A stretch of DNA of 31,666 nt. Origin: Gammaproteobacteria bacterium RIFCSPHIGHO2_02_FULL_42_13. GTDB lineage: Bacteria; Pseudomonadota; Gammaproteobacteria; UBA12402. Shown here piece after piece: positions 24,198 through 31,666 of this stretch. Location: contig MGXQ01000039.1 in assembly GCA_001801405.1 (NCBI GenBank), positions 2,618 to 34,283 on the forward strand, in the 5' to 3' direction. Position 1 is the first letter of the stretch; each line of letters starts with the position of its first letter. A model generated the notes under the pieces. It saw only the letters and a list, made by a program, of their open reading frames with translations, searched no databases and was not told the origin of the DNA. The position numbers were made by a program, and so were the translations under genes.

Positions 24198-25646
24198 ATG
24201 CAAAAATTTTATAAACGATCTTTATTGGTGACGTTATGTGCGTCGAGCGTTGCACTTGCAGCACCCAGCTCGCAGGTGAAAATTGATGCCTTGCAGCATC
24301 AGCTCGATTCCGTTCAGACGGCATTAAATCAGTTACAGGCACAGCCGACGGGTAAATCTCAACAGAAACAAGCGAAGAAAAAAGCACAAGCAGCTGAATT
24401 ATTTGATGAACATGATTTCGTTAATAATTATGTTGCTGTCGCGCCATATACGGGCAAGGCCACCTATAACAGTGGACCGACATTGATAATCAATGCGCCG
24501 AGTATTAATATGGATGCCAAATTATTATATCGACGATTCTATCAAGAAAACGCTTTATTGGCCGCGGGCGAAAAAATATCGGAACATCCCAGATTGGTAT
24601 TAAGTGGTGAGGTGGCTGGTGGTGTAGGTTATGAACGACCGTATTGGGGACCGCAAGAGACGGATGTTGATTTGACAGAGGCCGTGTTGGATACTTATGC
24701 GGAAGTGACACCGTGGGTGAATGGCTTGATGGAATTTTCTTACGATCGTTTTCCGATCAGCATTACGCGTCCACGCCGCGTGAGCAACTCTAATCTTTAT
24801 TTAAGTAAAGGCTTTTTGACGATTGGTAATTTCAACAAGTCTCCTTTTTATGGGACGTTGGGTCAAAACTATATACCGTTTGGCCGTTATTCAACGAATA
24901 TGATCGTCGATCCAGTCACAAAAAATTTGGGTGCTACTAAAGCGCGTGCAATCACAGTAGGCTATGAGCCGGTTAAAGATTTCACACCAACGGCGCATGT
25001 TTTTTTCTTTAGAGGAAATAGTAATGAAGCGGGTAAAGGGTTGGCGCGACAGATGGGTTTTGATGTCGCCTTTCGTGTGTTACAGCCCATATATAATGCG
25101 AATGTAGGCGCGAGTTATATTGCGAATATCGCAGATGCAAACTCTATGCAGAATAATGGACAATTAAATCCTGCACAATTCCAAGGGTTTGATGTGTCGA
25201 ATGCCGAAGGATTGATACATCGCGTGAGTGGTGCGACGATCTATGGCAATGCGAGCTATGGTCCGTTTGGTGCGATTGCAGAAGTAGTCACGGCCTTACA
25301 AGATTTTAGCCCGATAAACGTTACGTATAATGGACGCGGTGCTCGACCGAAGGCAATGAACACAGAGTTATCATATGGCTTTAAGGCCTTTGAACATCCC
25401 TTTAATTTTGCAGTCGGTTATGGTCGTACGAGTCAAGCATTAGCGTTTAATGTTCCTTGGCAGCGTTATGACGCATCGTTATCGATGTCCATTATGAAAA
25501 ATTTGTTTGCAGAATTTGAATATCAACATAATATTAATTATGGCGCAACGTATATGGCAACGGCACAGGGTATGACGGCATTTACAGCCAGCGAATTGGG
25601 TAAAACCAATGATATCGCAACGGCACAAATGGCGTTGTATTTCTAA
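24198..25646 (+). CDS. lbtU: LbtU-family outer-membrane siderophore porin
   Basis: Predicted outer-membrane beta-barrel related to LbtU, the legiobactin receptor of Legionella pneumophila, which imports iron-siderophore without the usual TonB-type plug. 482 residues with a signal peptide (MQKFYKRSLLVTLCASSVALA, cleaved near ALA-AP in the reading above), a short coiled coil (LQHQLDSVQTALNQLQAQ, about 32-49), a linker, then a barrel rich in alternating aromatic strands ending in MALYF, a terminal Phe typical of barrel proteins. A good AGGAG lies before the ATG. It converges with the hydrolase gene, overlapping stops by four bases. Substrate is inferred from the family only. Confidence 0.85.
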   Translation: MQKFYKRSLLVTLCASSVALAAPSSQVKIDALQHQLDSVQTALNQLQAQPTGKSQQKQAKKKAQAAELFDEHDFVNNYVAVAPYTGKATYNSGPTLIINAPSINMDAKLLYRRFYQENALLAAGEKISEHPRLVLSGEVAGGVGYERPYWGPQETDVDLTEAVLDTYAEVTPWVNGLMEFSYDRFPISITRPRRVSNSNLYLSKGFLTIGNFNKSPFYGTLGQNYIPFGRYSTNMIVDPVTKNLGATKARAITVGYEPVKDFTPTAHVFFFRGNSNEAGKGLARQMGFDVAFRVLQPIYNANVGASYIANIADANSMQNNGQLNPAQFQGFDVSNAEGLIHRVSGATIYGNASYGPFGAIAEVVTALQDFSPINVTYNGRGARPKAMNTELSYGFKAFEHPFNFAVGYGRTSQALAFNVPWQRYDASLSMSIMKNLFAEFEYQHNINYGATYMATAQGMTAFTASELGKTNDIATAQMALYF

Positions 25647-26515
25647 GCGTTAGTCAGCGAAACTTTCTCGAAAAGTAATTGAAATGCCGCTGTTATCAGC
25701 GGCATTTCTTCTAACCAGGGGAAATGCCCCGCATTTTTTATCTTTTTTATAGTGATATTGTTTCGTTGAAAACGCAAGTTATCTTCGAATAGCATATAAG
25801 GCACGATAAAATCATGCGTGCCATTAATAATTAAAGTGGGTATATCTTGTGGTATCCAATCGGCATGAAATGGCAAGTCATAAATTTTATTAATCCACCA
25901 GCGCGTCGCATAATAATTAAAGGGCAATTGTTCCAGTAGTTTTTTCCCTTTTTCGAGACTGTGCGCGGGAAAGTAATAGTGCGCGTTTTCTAATAATGCC
26001 GTTTTAAATGTTTCTTGCGAAGGATTGTTTTTGAAATTATTTCGAGCCGTAGTCGCGGGTAATATATTATTTGCATTCGCATGTTGTTCAGCGGCCATTA
26101 ACCATAACGTGGGGGCGCCACTGATCAAAATGAATCCTTGCAACCATTCTTCTAGCTTTGGAAATAACAGTGGAAACATTCCGCCAAACGCATGACCAAC
26201 GTAAATGGGTTTTTCAAATTTTTGAATGACAGCCATCAAATGTTTTTGCCATTTTTCAAAATCGTAATCAGCAGGAACGGATTCGGAAATATTGTTTCCA
26301 TTGGCCGGAAAGTCAATTAACCAATAATTGCCCTGCATATCCAATTTATTGATTAAATCTAAAAAATAGCTGGAGTCTGCGCCTGGCCCGCCAGGGACAA
26401 AGAGCCAATTATAATTTATTTTGTCGGGATTCGTTTTGACGAGTTTGTATCGGATGGAGTCGTCATCGTATATATAGGTGTGCGGCGTTGCGGCGAAATA
26501 CTTTTGCAATATCAT
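25643..26515 (-). CDS. Alpha/beta-hydrolase-fold protein with Ala at the nucleophile
   Basis: 290 residues from the ATG at 26515 (MILQKYFAATPH), chosen because GGGGAG lies upstream; a GTG 20 codons earlier lies inside nth. The fold is clear: LFVPGGPGADSSYF (oxyanion region), YWLIDFPANGNN, VGHAFGGMFPLLF (nucleophile elbow), LIINGTHDFIVP (acid Asp), and NAGHFPWLEE (catalytic His). The elbow reads GHAFGG where the family has GHSFGG, so the serine nucleophile is alanine while Asp and His remain. It resembles proline iminopeptidase-type hydrolases. It may be a non-catalytic binding protein. It follows nth in the metG-nth unit. Confidence 0.85.
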   Translation of the reverse strand: MILQKYFAATPHTYIYDDDSIRYKLVKTNPDKINYNWLFVPGGPGADSSYFLDLINKLDMQGNYWLIDFPANGNNISESVPADYDFEKWQKHLMAVIQKFEKPIYVGHAFGGMFPLLFPKLEEWLQGFILISGAPTLWLMAAEQHANANNILPATTARNNFKNNPSQETFKTALLENAHYYFPAHSLEKGKKLLEQLPFNYYATRWWINKIYDLPFHADWIPQDIPTLIINGTHDFIVPYMLFEDNLRFQRNNITIKKIKNAGHFPWLEEMPLITAAFQLLFEKVSLTNA

Positions 26516-26549
26516 TTTATCGAAGCTCCCCTGTGCCCGGTTCCATATA

Positions 26550-27182
26550 TTATATCTCTTTGTCTTCGTATTCACAGAGTGAATTAATCATGCAGTGTGC
26601 GCAGTCAGGTTTTTTGGCTTTACATATATATCGGCCATGTAAAACGAGCCAATGATGCGCGTGCTGTTTAAATATGTCGGGGATGATCGCATTGAGTTTT
26701 TGTTCGACGTCTAATACATTTTTTCCGGTAGCTAATTTTGTGCGGTTAGAAACACGAAAAACATGGGTGTCGACGCCGATGGTGGCATGTCCAAATGCGG
26801 AATTGAGAATAACATTTGCGGATTTTCGTCCGATGCCGGGTAAGCTTTCAAGTGCTTCGCGATTATTGGGCACCTTTCCTTTATATTGGTCAACGAGTAT
26901 CTTGCTGGTTTTTATGATGTTTTTTGCTTTATTATTATAAAGGCCGATGGTTTTTATATAGGTTTTTAATTTTGTTTCGCCAAGTGCGGCCATTTTTTCT
27001 GGCGTGTTTGCTATTTTAAATAAGGCCGGCGTTGCTTTATTGACGCCAACGTCGGTGGATTGCGCGGAGAGCAAAACAGCGACTAATAATTCAAATGGAG
27101 AGTGATAGTTTAATTCGACGTTGGGGGAGGGGTTGTTTTTTTTAAATGTTTCAAAAATTTTACGGCAAATCATTTTATTCAT
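26550..27182 (-). CDS. nth: Endonuclease III (DNA glycosylase/AP lyase)
   Basis: Removes oxidised pyrimidines and nicks abasic sites in base excision repair. From the ATG at 27182 (MNKMICRKIFETF, 210 residues) the catalytic Lys falls at residue 120 (LPGIGRKSANVIL) and the catalytic Asp at 138 (GVDTHVFRV), the same numbers as in E. coli Nth, which supports this start over the upstream open frame inside metG. The C-terminal cluster C-x6-C-x2-C-x5-C (CKAKKPDCAHCMINSLC) holds a 4Fe-4S centre. It overlaps the metG stop by 8 bases. Confidence 0.97.
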   Translation of the reverse strand: MNKMICRKIFETFKKNNPSPNVELNYHSPFELLVAVLLSAQSTDVGVNKATPALFKIANTPEKMAALGETKLKTYIKTIGLYNNKAKNIIKTSKILVDQYKGKVPNNREALESLPGIGRKSANVILNSAFGHATIGVDTHVFRVSNRTKLATGKNVLDVEQKLNAIIPDIFKQHAHHWLVLHGRYICKAKKPDCAHCMINSLCEYEDKEI

Positions 27183-28824
27183 CTGCTTTAGCGTCCTCGA
27201 GCATTTTTTCAATGTCTGCAGGGTCGATGCGCTGCATGAGTGGCTGGAAAATCTCAATGTCATGATTCGTTAATACTGTTTGATGATCGGCCCAAGTCAG
27301 CGGTGCGATTTTTAAAAAACACTCCGTTTGTTTTGCAAGCTCAGGCAATATGGGTTTTAGATACAGCATCAATAATCGGAATAAATTTAAGCCGACGCTG
27401 CAAATTTCTTGAGCGCGAGCTGCATGCGTATCTTCTTTTATGAGCGCCCAAGGTTTTTTCTCGTCAATATATTGATTGGCCATGTCGGCCAATGACATAA
27501 TTTTTCGAACGGCTTGCGAGTATTCACGTGATTCGTAATATTTCGCAATTTCATCGCCTGCGGTCATGAATGTATTTAGCAAATCTTGTTCCGGTAGGTG
27601 TTTGCTGAGTTTGTTGTTGAATTGTGTATTGATAAATTTCGCACAGCGACTGGCAATGTTAACGACTTTGCCGACGAGATCTGAATTAATACGCAAGCGA
27701 AAATCTTCTAAATTGAGATCGATGTCTTCAATGTGGCTGGATAATTTGGCGGCAAAATAATAACGTAAATATTCCGGATTCAGATGTTTGCTGTAAGTGC
27801 TGGCGTTAATGAATGTGCCGCGTGATTTCGACATTTTATAACCGTTCACGGTTAAAAACCCATGGACATAGATGGCGGTGGGAGTGCGAAAATTGGCGCC
27901 CATGAGCACGGCCGGCCAAAAGAGTGAATGAAAATACATGATGTCTTTGCCGATAAAGTGATACAGCTCGGTTTTGGCGTTTTTACTCCAGTAGTCATCA
28001 AAATTAATATCATCGCGCTGATCGCAAAAATTTTTAAAGCTGGCCATATAACCAATGGGTGCTTCTAGCCAAACATAAAAATATTTACCGGGGGCGTCGG
28101 GGATTTCAAAACCAAAATAAGGTGCATCACGTGAAATATCCCAAGCTTGCAAACCTTGTTCAAACCATTCGTCCAGTTTTCGTATGGTTTGTTCTTGTAA
28201 ATGTCCTTCGCTCATCCATGCGCGCAACTTGTTTGTATAATGTGGTAATTGAAAGAAATAATGCAACGATTTTTTGGTGATCGGTGTCGTGCCGGATAAC
28301 ACGGACTTTGGATTTTTTAAATCGGTTGGGGTATACGTCGTGCCACAGACTTCGCAATTATCGCCGTATTGATCTTTGGCGCCGCATTTTGGACATTCGC
28401 CTTTGACAAAACGATCGGGCAGAAAGATGTTTTTTTCTGCATCGTAGGCTTGTTCGATTTCTTTCGTGGTGATGTCATGGGTTGCTACTAATTTTTTATA
28501 GATAGATTCGGTTAATACGCGGTTTTCATCGGAATGGGTGGTGTAATAATTATCGAACGCCACATAAAAATTTTTAAAATCTTGTATATGTTCCTTGCGT
28601 ATTTCTGTCACAAGTTTTTCGGCTGGAATGTTTTTGGTTTGCGCTTTCAACATAATCGGCGTGCCATGACTATCGCTGCCGCAAATGTAAAAACATTGAT
28701 GACCGTTCATCTTTTGAAATCTGACCCAAATGTCAGTTTGAATATATTCAACCAAATGTCCCAAATGAATGGAGCCATTGGCATAGGGGAGGCCGGCGGT
28801 GACAAGTATGTTACGTTTGCTCAT
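27175..28824 (-). CDS. metG: Methionyl-tRNA synthetase
   Basis: Class I synthetase charging initiator and elongator tRNA-Met. HIGH-type motif HLGH (residues 20-23) in GLPYANGSIHLGHLVEY, a zinc knuckle (CPKCGAKDQYGDNCEVC), the KMSKS motif (GYKMSKSRGTF) and an anticodon-binding helical domain are present. At 549 residues it lacks the C-terminal dimerisation domain of E. coli MetRS (677), a common short form. Upstream gene is the GT39-like transferase (8 bases away); downstream nth overlaps. Confidence 0.97.
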   Translation of the reverse strand: MSKRNILVTAGLPYANGSIHLGHLVEYIQTDIWVRFQKMNGHQCFYICGSDSHGTPIMLKAQTKNIPAEKLVTEIRKEHIQDFKNFYVAFDNYYTTHSDENRVLTESIYKKLVATHDITTKEIEQAYDAEKNIFLPDRFVKGECPKCGAKDQYGDNCEVCGTTYTPTDLKNPKSVLSGTTPITKKSLHYFFQLPHYTNKLRAWMSEGHLQEQTIRKLDEWFEQGLQAWDISRDAPYFGFEIPDAPGKYFYVWLEAPIGYMASFKNFCDQRDDINFDDYWSKNAKTELYHFIGKDIMYFHSLFWPAVLMGANFRTPTAIYVHGFLTVNGYKMSKSRGTFINASTYSKHLNPEYLRYYFAAKLSSHIEDIDLNLEDFRLRINSDLVGKVVNIASRCAKFINTQFNNKLSKHLPEQDLLNTFMTAGDEIAKYYESREYSQAVRKIMSLADMANQYIDEKKPWALIKEDTHAARAQEICSVGLNLFRLLMLYLKPILPELAKQTECFLKIAPLTWADHQTVLTNHDIEIFQPLMQRIDPADIEKMLEDAKADE

Positions 28825-28831
28825 AGGCTGC

Positions 28832-30418
28832 TCACTTTTTTGTAAAAACGACGCAATCTCGATGTCCGATTTTGCCTGTCAAAATGACGTTGAAATGTTT
28901 TGTGATTTGTTTTGGTATTCTATCAAAATCTTCCTGTAATGCGATAAAATAAACGGGTTTTTGATAGGAAAATAGCTGGTTCGGAGCCCATTCATGGATA
29001 AAATGTAATTTGATGGGTCGATTGAAATTTACCATAAATTTGATGTCTTCGGCATCGGGGCCAATATAGTAAAAGACAATGGGGCGCGGGGCGAGCCTTG
29101 CAACCTGCTGTGTGAATGGCTGTGTTTTTTCGGATTGATAGCCGACGGCGTCAAAGATAAAAATATTTAAAATAAAAAGCGTTAATAGGGCTACGCTTAA
29201 AATAATGATGGGCTGTTTGGATTTATGCGTGATGTAAATGAGCGTTGTTAATAAAAAGATGGCGAATGAAATGTCAACATAAATAGTAACATGAAATTTT
29301 TTCATGGTGAATAAGATGATGATATTGAATAACAATAAAATATAGGGAAATACACGTAGTATTTTGAGTAATATTTTTTTGCTTTGATATAAAAATCCTT
29401 TTATGCTGGGGTCAACAAATAAATAAGCGGCGATGATGCTAAACAAAGGGGTGAGCGCTAAAATATAACGGAGCTTTCGATTGCCGGGGATCGACATGCC
29501 GATTAAGACGAGTACGATGCCGATGGTCAGATTGCGCAACAACTGAAAACTTAAAGTTTGTTTTCTGAAGATAGCGTTGAAACGCGCACAAATAACGAGT
29601 AAAGCGACAGGGTAGCTGAGCGCATAACAGTAAAAGCTTTTGAGCCAGTAAAAACTATAGGCTCCTAACGCATGACTTCCCTCCATGCGTGATCCTACTT
29701 GCATGGCGATGACTTGAATAAGGAAAATAAAGCCATTTTGTTGATTGGCGGCGATTAATAATCCCATGCTTAACAGAATGAGCAGCACAAGTCCGGTAAT
29801 GCCAACGATGAAAAATAATTTCCAGTTGCCATTTGATAGATAGTATCCCAGTATAATGGCGGTTGGAATGACAAGGCCAATGGGACCGCGAAAAACAAAT
29901 CCTATCGCAAATAAAACGGGTAGAAACCATAACCGCTTGGTATGATGATGAATAAAAGCAGAATGTGATATATATACGCAAAGTACCGTGACGAGAGTGG
30001 TGTATTGATCCAGTGAGATATCGCGCGCGTCTTGAATGAATCCTTGCGTTAATAATAAAAATAAAACCGCATAGATTCCCCATTGTCTATCATGCAGTGC
30101 AGCGATTCGATAGGTGATGACGAGCGAGAGTGATGATACAACGGCGGTGGGTAAAATGGCGGAGAAGGGCGTTACTTGGCCGAAAAGTCGTGAAACACCG
30201 TAGATGACAATTGTTGATGCAGCGGTGTAATCAGGATAAGAGCCGAGATAAGTTTTTGGAAAAAATGTCAGGCCGGTGTGAAACATCGTTTGCGCAAACA
30301 GTGCAAATCGTGTTTGAAGATTGAGAAACTCAGGGCGCAACCAAATTGTAAACAAGAACAGGCCGATGACAAAGATTAGCCAGCTGTCTCGTTTTGTAAG
30401 TGAGTTTTTTGTATTCAA
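28832..30418 (-). CDS. GT-C / glycosyltransferase family 39-like membrane protein
   Basis: 528-residue polytopic protein with about ten to twelve hydrophobic helices and a hydrophilic C-terminal domain (from about residue 435). The arrangement matches ArnT/PMT-type transferases that move a sugar from a polyprenyl phosphate donor to lipid A or proteins on the periplasmic side. The first loop, where the family has an acidic catalytic residue and a KPP motif, reads RPEFLNLQTRFALFAQTM and GSYPDYTAAST, so the classical motif is only partly kept. The start is a TTG at 30418 with no strong alternative. It lies 8 bases before metG. Substrate unknown. Confidence 0.7.
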   Translation of the reverse strand: MNTKNSLTKRDSWLIFVIGLFLFTIWLRPEFLNLQTRFALFAQTMFHTGLTFFPKTYLGSYPDYTAASTIVIYGVSRLFGQVTPFSAILPTAVVSSLSLVITYRIAALHDRQWGIYAVLFLLLTQGFIQDARDISLDQYTTLVTVLCVYISHSAFIHHHTKRLWFLPVLFAIGFVFRGPIGLVIPTAIILGYYLSNGNWKLFFIVGITGLVLLILLSMGLLIAANQQNGFIFLIQVIAMQVGSRMEGSHALGAYSFYWLKSFYCYALSYPVALLVICARFNAIFRKQTLSFQLLRNLTIGIVLVLIGMSIPGNRKLRYILALTPLFSIIAAYLFVDPSIKGFLYQSKKILLKILRVFPYILLLFNIIILFTMKKFHVTIYVDISFAIFLLTTLIYITHKSKQPIIILSVALLTLFILNIFIFDAVGYQSEKTQPFTQQVARLAPRPIVFYYIGPDAEDIKFMVNFNRPIKLHFIHEWAPNQLFSYQKPVYFIALQEDFDRIPKQITKHFNVILTGKIGHRDCVVFTKK

Positions 30419-30475
30419 CTTTGTTGGCTTCCGTATTTCATTTTCAAAATGATTAATTCATTTCTATCTGTGCGC

Positions 30476-30504
30476 TTGCAACGTTCTCTAATATTCGTTT
30501 TAAT
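30476..30504 (+). promoter_or_regulatory. Likely dcd promoter
   Basis: TTGCAA (30476-30481) and TTTAAT (30499-30504) separated by 17 bases, about 37 bases before the dcd start; a GAGGAG ribosome binding site precedes the ATG. Confidence 0.45.
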
Positions 30505-30540
30505 GCGACATCTTACCTAATCGCATATGAGGAGTGAAGT

Positions 30541-31107
30541 ATGAGTTTAAAATCTGATCGTTGGATTCGGCGCATGGTTGCTGCTCAAAAAATGATCGAA
30601 CCATTTGAGTCTGGACAGATTCGGCATGTGGATGGGAAAAAAGTCGTGTCTTATGGAACCTCGAGCTATGGTTATGATGTGCGGTGCGCCAATGAATTTA
30701 AGATTTTTACCAATATTAATTCTTCTTGGATTGATCCCAAGCAGTTTGATTCAGCGAGTTTTGTGGATGTAAAATCGGACGTCTGTATTATTCCGCCGAA
30801 TTCTTTTGCCTTAGCCAGAACCGTGGAGTATTTTCGTATTCCGCGCGATGTGCTCACGATCTGTTTGGGCAAATCGACGTATGCGCGCTGCGGTATTATT
30901 GTGAATGTCACGCCATTAGAGCCCGAATGGGAAGGACATGTGACGTTGGAATTTTCAAATACGACGACATTGCCCGCTAAAATTTATGCCAACGAAGGCG
31001 TTGCGCAGATGATTTTTTTTGAATCAGATGAAATTTGCGAAACGTCCTACAAAGATCGAGGGGGTAAATATCAGGGACAGAAAGGTGTGACATTGCCGAA
31101 GGCGTAG
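30541..31107 (+). CDS. dcd: dCTP deaminase
   Basis: Converts dCTP to dUTP, the main route to thymidylate in gammaproteobacteria. 188 residues, close to E. coli Dcd (193). Conserved blocks: SSYGYDVRCANEF, LGKSTYARCGIIVNVTPLEPEWEGHVTLEFSN with the catalytic Glu137 (Glu138 in E. coli), and NEGVAQMIFFESDE. Own promoter and a GAGGAG ribosome binding site. It converges on ihfB with a 17-base gap. Confidence 0.97.
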   Translation: MSLKSDRWIRRMVAAQKMIEPFESGQIRHVDGKKVVSYGTSSYGYDVRCANEFKIFTNINSSWIDPKQFDSASFVDVKSDVCIIPPNSFALARTVEYFRIPRDVLTICLGKSTYARCGIIVNVTPLEPEWEGHVTLEFSNTTTLPAKIYANEGVAQMIFFESDEICETSYKDRGGKYQGQKGVTLPKA

Positions 31108-31124
31108 CGTATTCCTCCTGGATG

Positions 31125-31445
31125 TTATTCATCCTCATCCCGCGCTTCTTTAATAGGCAGATGGCGCGATTCATTGATGCGTTCTTTCACCGCCTTGCCG
31201 GGTTTGAAGTGAACGGCATATTTGGCTTCTGTGGTGAGCTTTTCCCCTGTCCGTGGATTGTGGGCGAGACGAGGGGGGCGATAGTGTAACGCGAAACTAC
31301 CAAAGTCGCGGATTTCAATGCGACCGTTATCGGCGAGATGCTCCATCATTTTATCGATGAGTGTATTGACGCATAAGGCAATATCTTGTTCAGAGAGATG
31401 CTGCTGCTTCATGGCCAGCTTTGTAATCAATTCCGATTTAATCAC
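31125..31445 (-). CDS. ihfB: Integration host factor subunit beta
   Basis: Half of the IHF heterodimer that sharply bends DNA in replication, recombination and transcription. GTG start (MIKSELITKLA) with a GAGG upstream. The DNA-binding arm RIEIRDFGSFALHYRPPR and HNPRTGEKL with the intercalating proline are characteristic of the beta subunit. 106 residues, longer than E. coli (94) through an acidic tail (IKEARDEDE). In related bacteria it follows rpsA, which would lie just beyond the right edge. Confidence 0.93.
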   Translation of the reverse strand: MIKSELITKLAMKQQHLSEQDIALCVNTLIDKMMEHLADNGRIEIRDFGSFALHYRPPRLAHNPRTGEKLTTEAKYAVHFKPGKAVKERINESRHLPIKEARDEDE

Positions 31446-31573
31446 GCCAGTGTCCTCACTTAATCCTTTGTTTCATCTACATAATTTATCCTAGCACCCT
31501 AAAATTAAAGATGCATCAGTTTTTTGGAAATTTCTTGAAATGAATGTAGAAATGCATTTTTTTTACTCAGCAC

Positions 31574-31643
31574 CAGCTCAGAGCTGCCGGAAAATGGCAG
31601 CCTGAAGTCTGCGCTGCACCTCGATTCCCGCAGCTCAGAGCTG
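31574..31643. repeat. Pair of 13-bp palindromes
   Basis: CAGCTCAGAGCTG, a palindrome around a central A, occurs at 31574-31586 and 31631-31643, 57 bp apart, with a small TGCC/GGCA hairpin next to the first. Part of it (CGCAGCTCAGAG) recurs at 2039-2050 in reverse orientation. The stretch 31446-31666 has no gene. Confidence 0.55.
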
Positions 31644-31666
31644 GGTGGATTAAACTATTGTAAGAT

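Noticed and set aside
23816..24214. 132-codon frame through element C into lbtU
   Set aside because: It includes the whole non-coding palindrome and ends inside the next gene; the reconstruction without the insert stops earlier.
1..31666. CRISPR array or prophage
   Set aside because: No regularly spaced identical repeats with unique spacers are seen, and no capsid, portal, terminase or integrase genes; the small holin-like membrane protein alone does not imply a phage.

Overview
The window looks like a moderately AT-rich gammaproteobacterial chromosome, most likely of the order Legionellales (Coxiella/Legionella-like). This rests on two things. First, two conserved gammaproteobacterial gene blocks are present: ffs-dnaX-ybaB-recR and leuS-lptE-holA-nadD-rsfS-rlmH-mrdA-rodA-mltB-rlpA. 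Second, there is an LbtU-type outer-membrane siderophore porin, a family known mainly from Legionella and relatives. The placement is inference from gene content; no 16S rRNA or ribosomal protein gene is present.

Layout. 1-1640: 3' part of an IS1634-type transposase and a broken antisense ORF. 2051-4780 (minus): recR, ybaB, dnaX and the SRP 4.5S RNA gene. 4800-5270: decayed sequence with an IS630 transposase fragment. 5467-8448: a compact minus-strand restriction-modification operon (controller protein, endonuclease, adenine methyltransferase, and a fourth gene of unknown function), enclosed by a ~158 bp, ~98% identical inverted repeat. It lies next to tRNA-Ser(GGA), whose 3' end runs into a perfect 36-bp hairpin. 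8932-19106 (minus): a ten-gene envelope, translation and NAD block with mostly overlapping genes. 19392-20909: lnt.

21019-24060 is an accessory strip full of palindromic MITE-like elements. One is nested inside another with a 5-bp target duplication, and a third has an 8-bp duplication. Between them lie a broken gene carrying two HEPN-type RN-x3-H motifs and, downstream, a gene that reads like a MNT nucleotidyltransferase with both catalytic aspartates replaced by asparagine. I read this pair as a decayed or diverged HEPN/MNT toxin-antitoxin-like module. The rest is mostly housekeeping: LbtU porin, an alpha/beta hydrolase lacking the nucleophile serine, nth, metG, a GT-C/GT39 membrane glycosyltransferase, dcd and ihfB.

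How the genes work together. DnaX loads the replication clamp and HolA (delta) belongs to the same clamp-loader complex; RecR/YbaB are the usual recombination and nucleoid partners. MrdA-RodA-MltB-RlpA build and trim the cell-elongation peptidoglycan, while LptE and Lnt mature the outer membrane. The restriction-modification operon has a clear promoter with two identical 11-bp sites exactly 42 bp apart, as expected for autoregulation by the controller protein. The most unusual items are the inverted-repeat-bounded four-gene restriction cassette with its unknown fourth gene, and the HEPN/MNT-like remnant among the nested palindromes.
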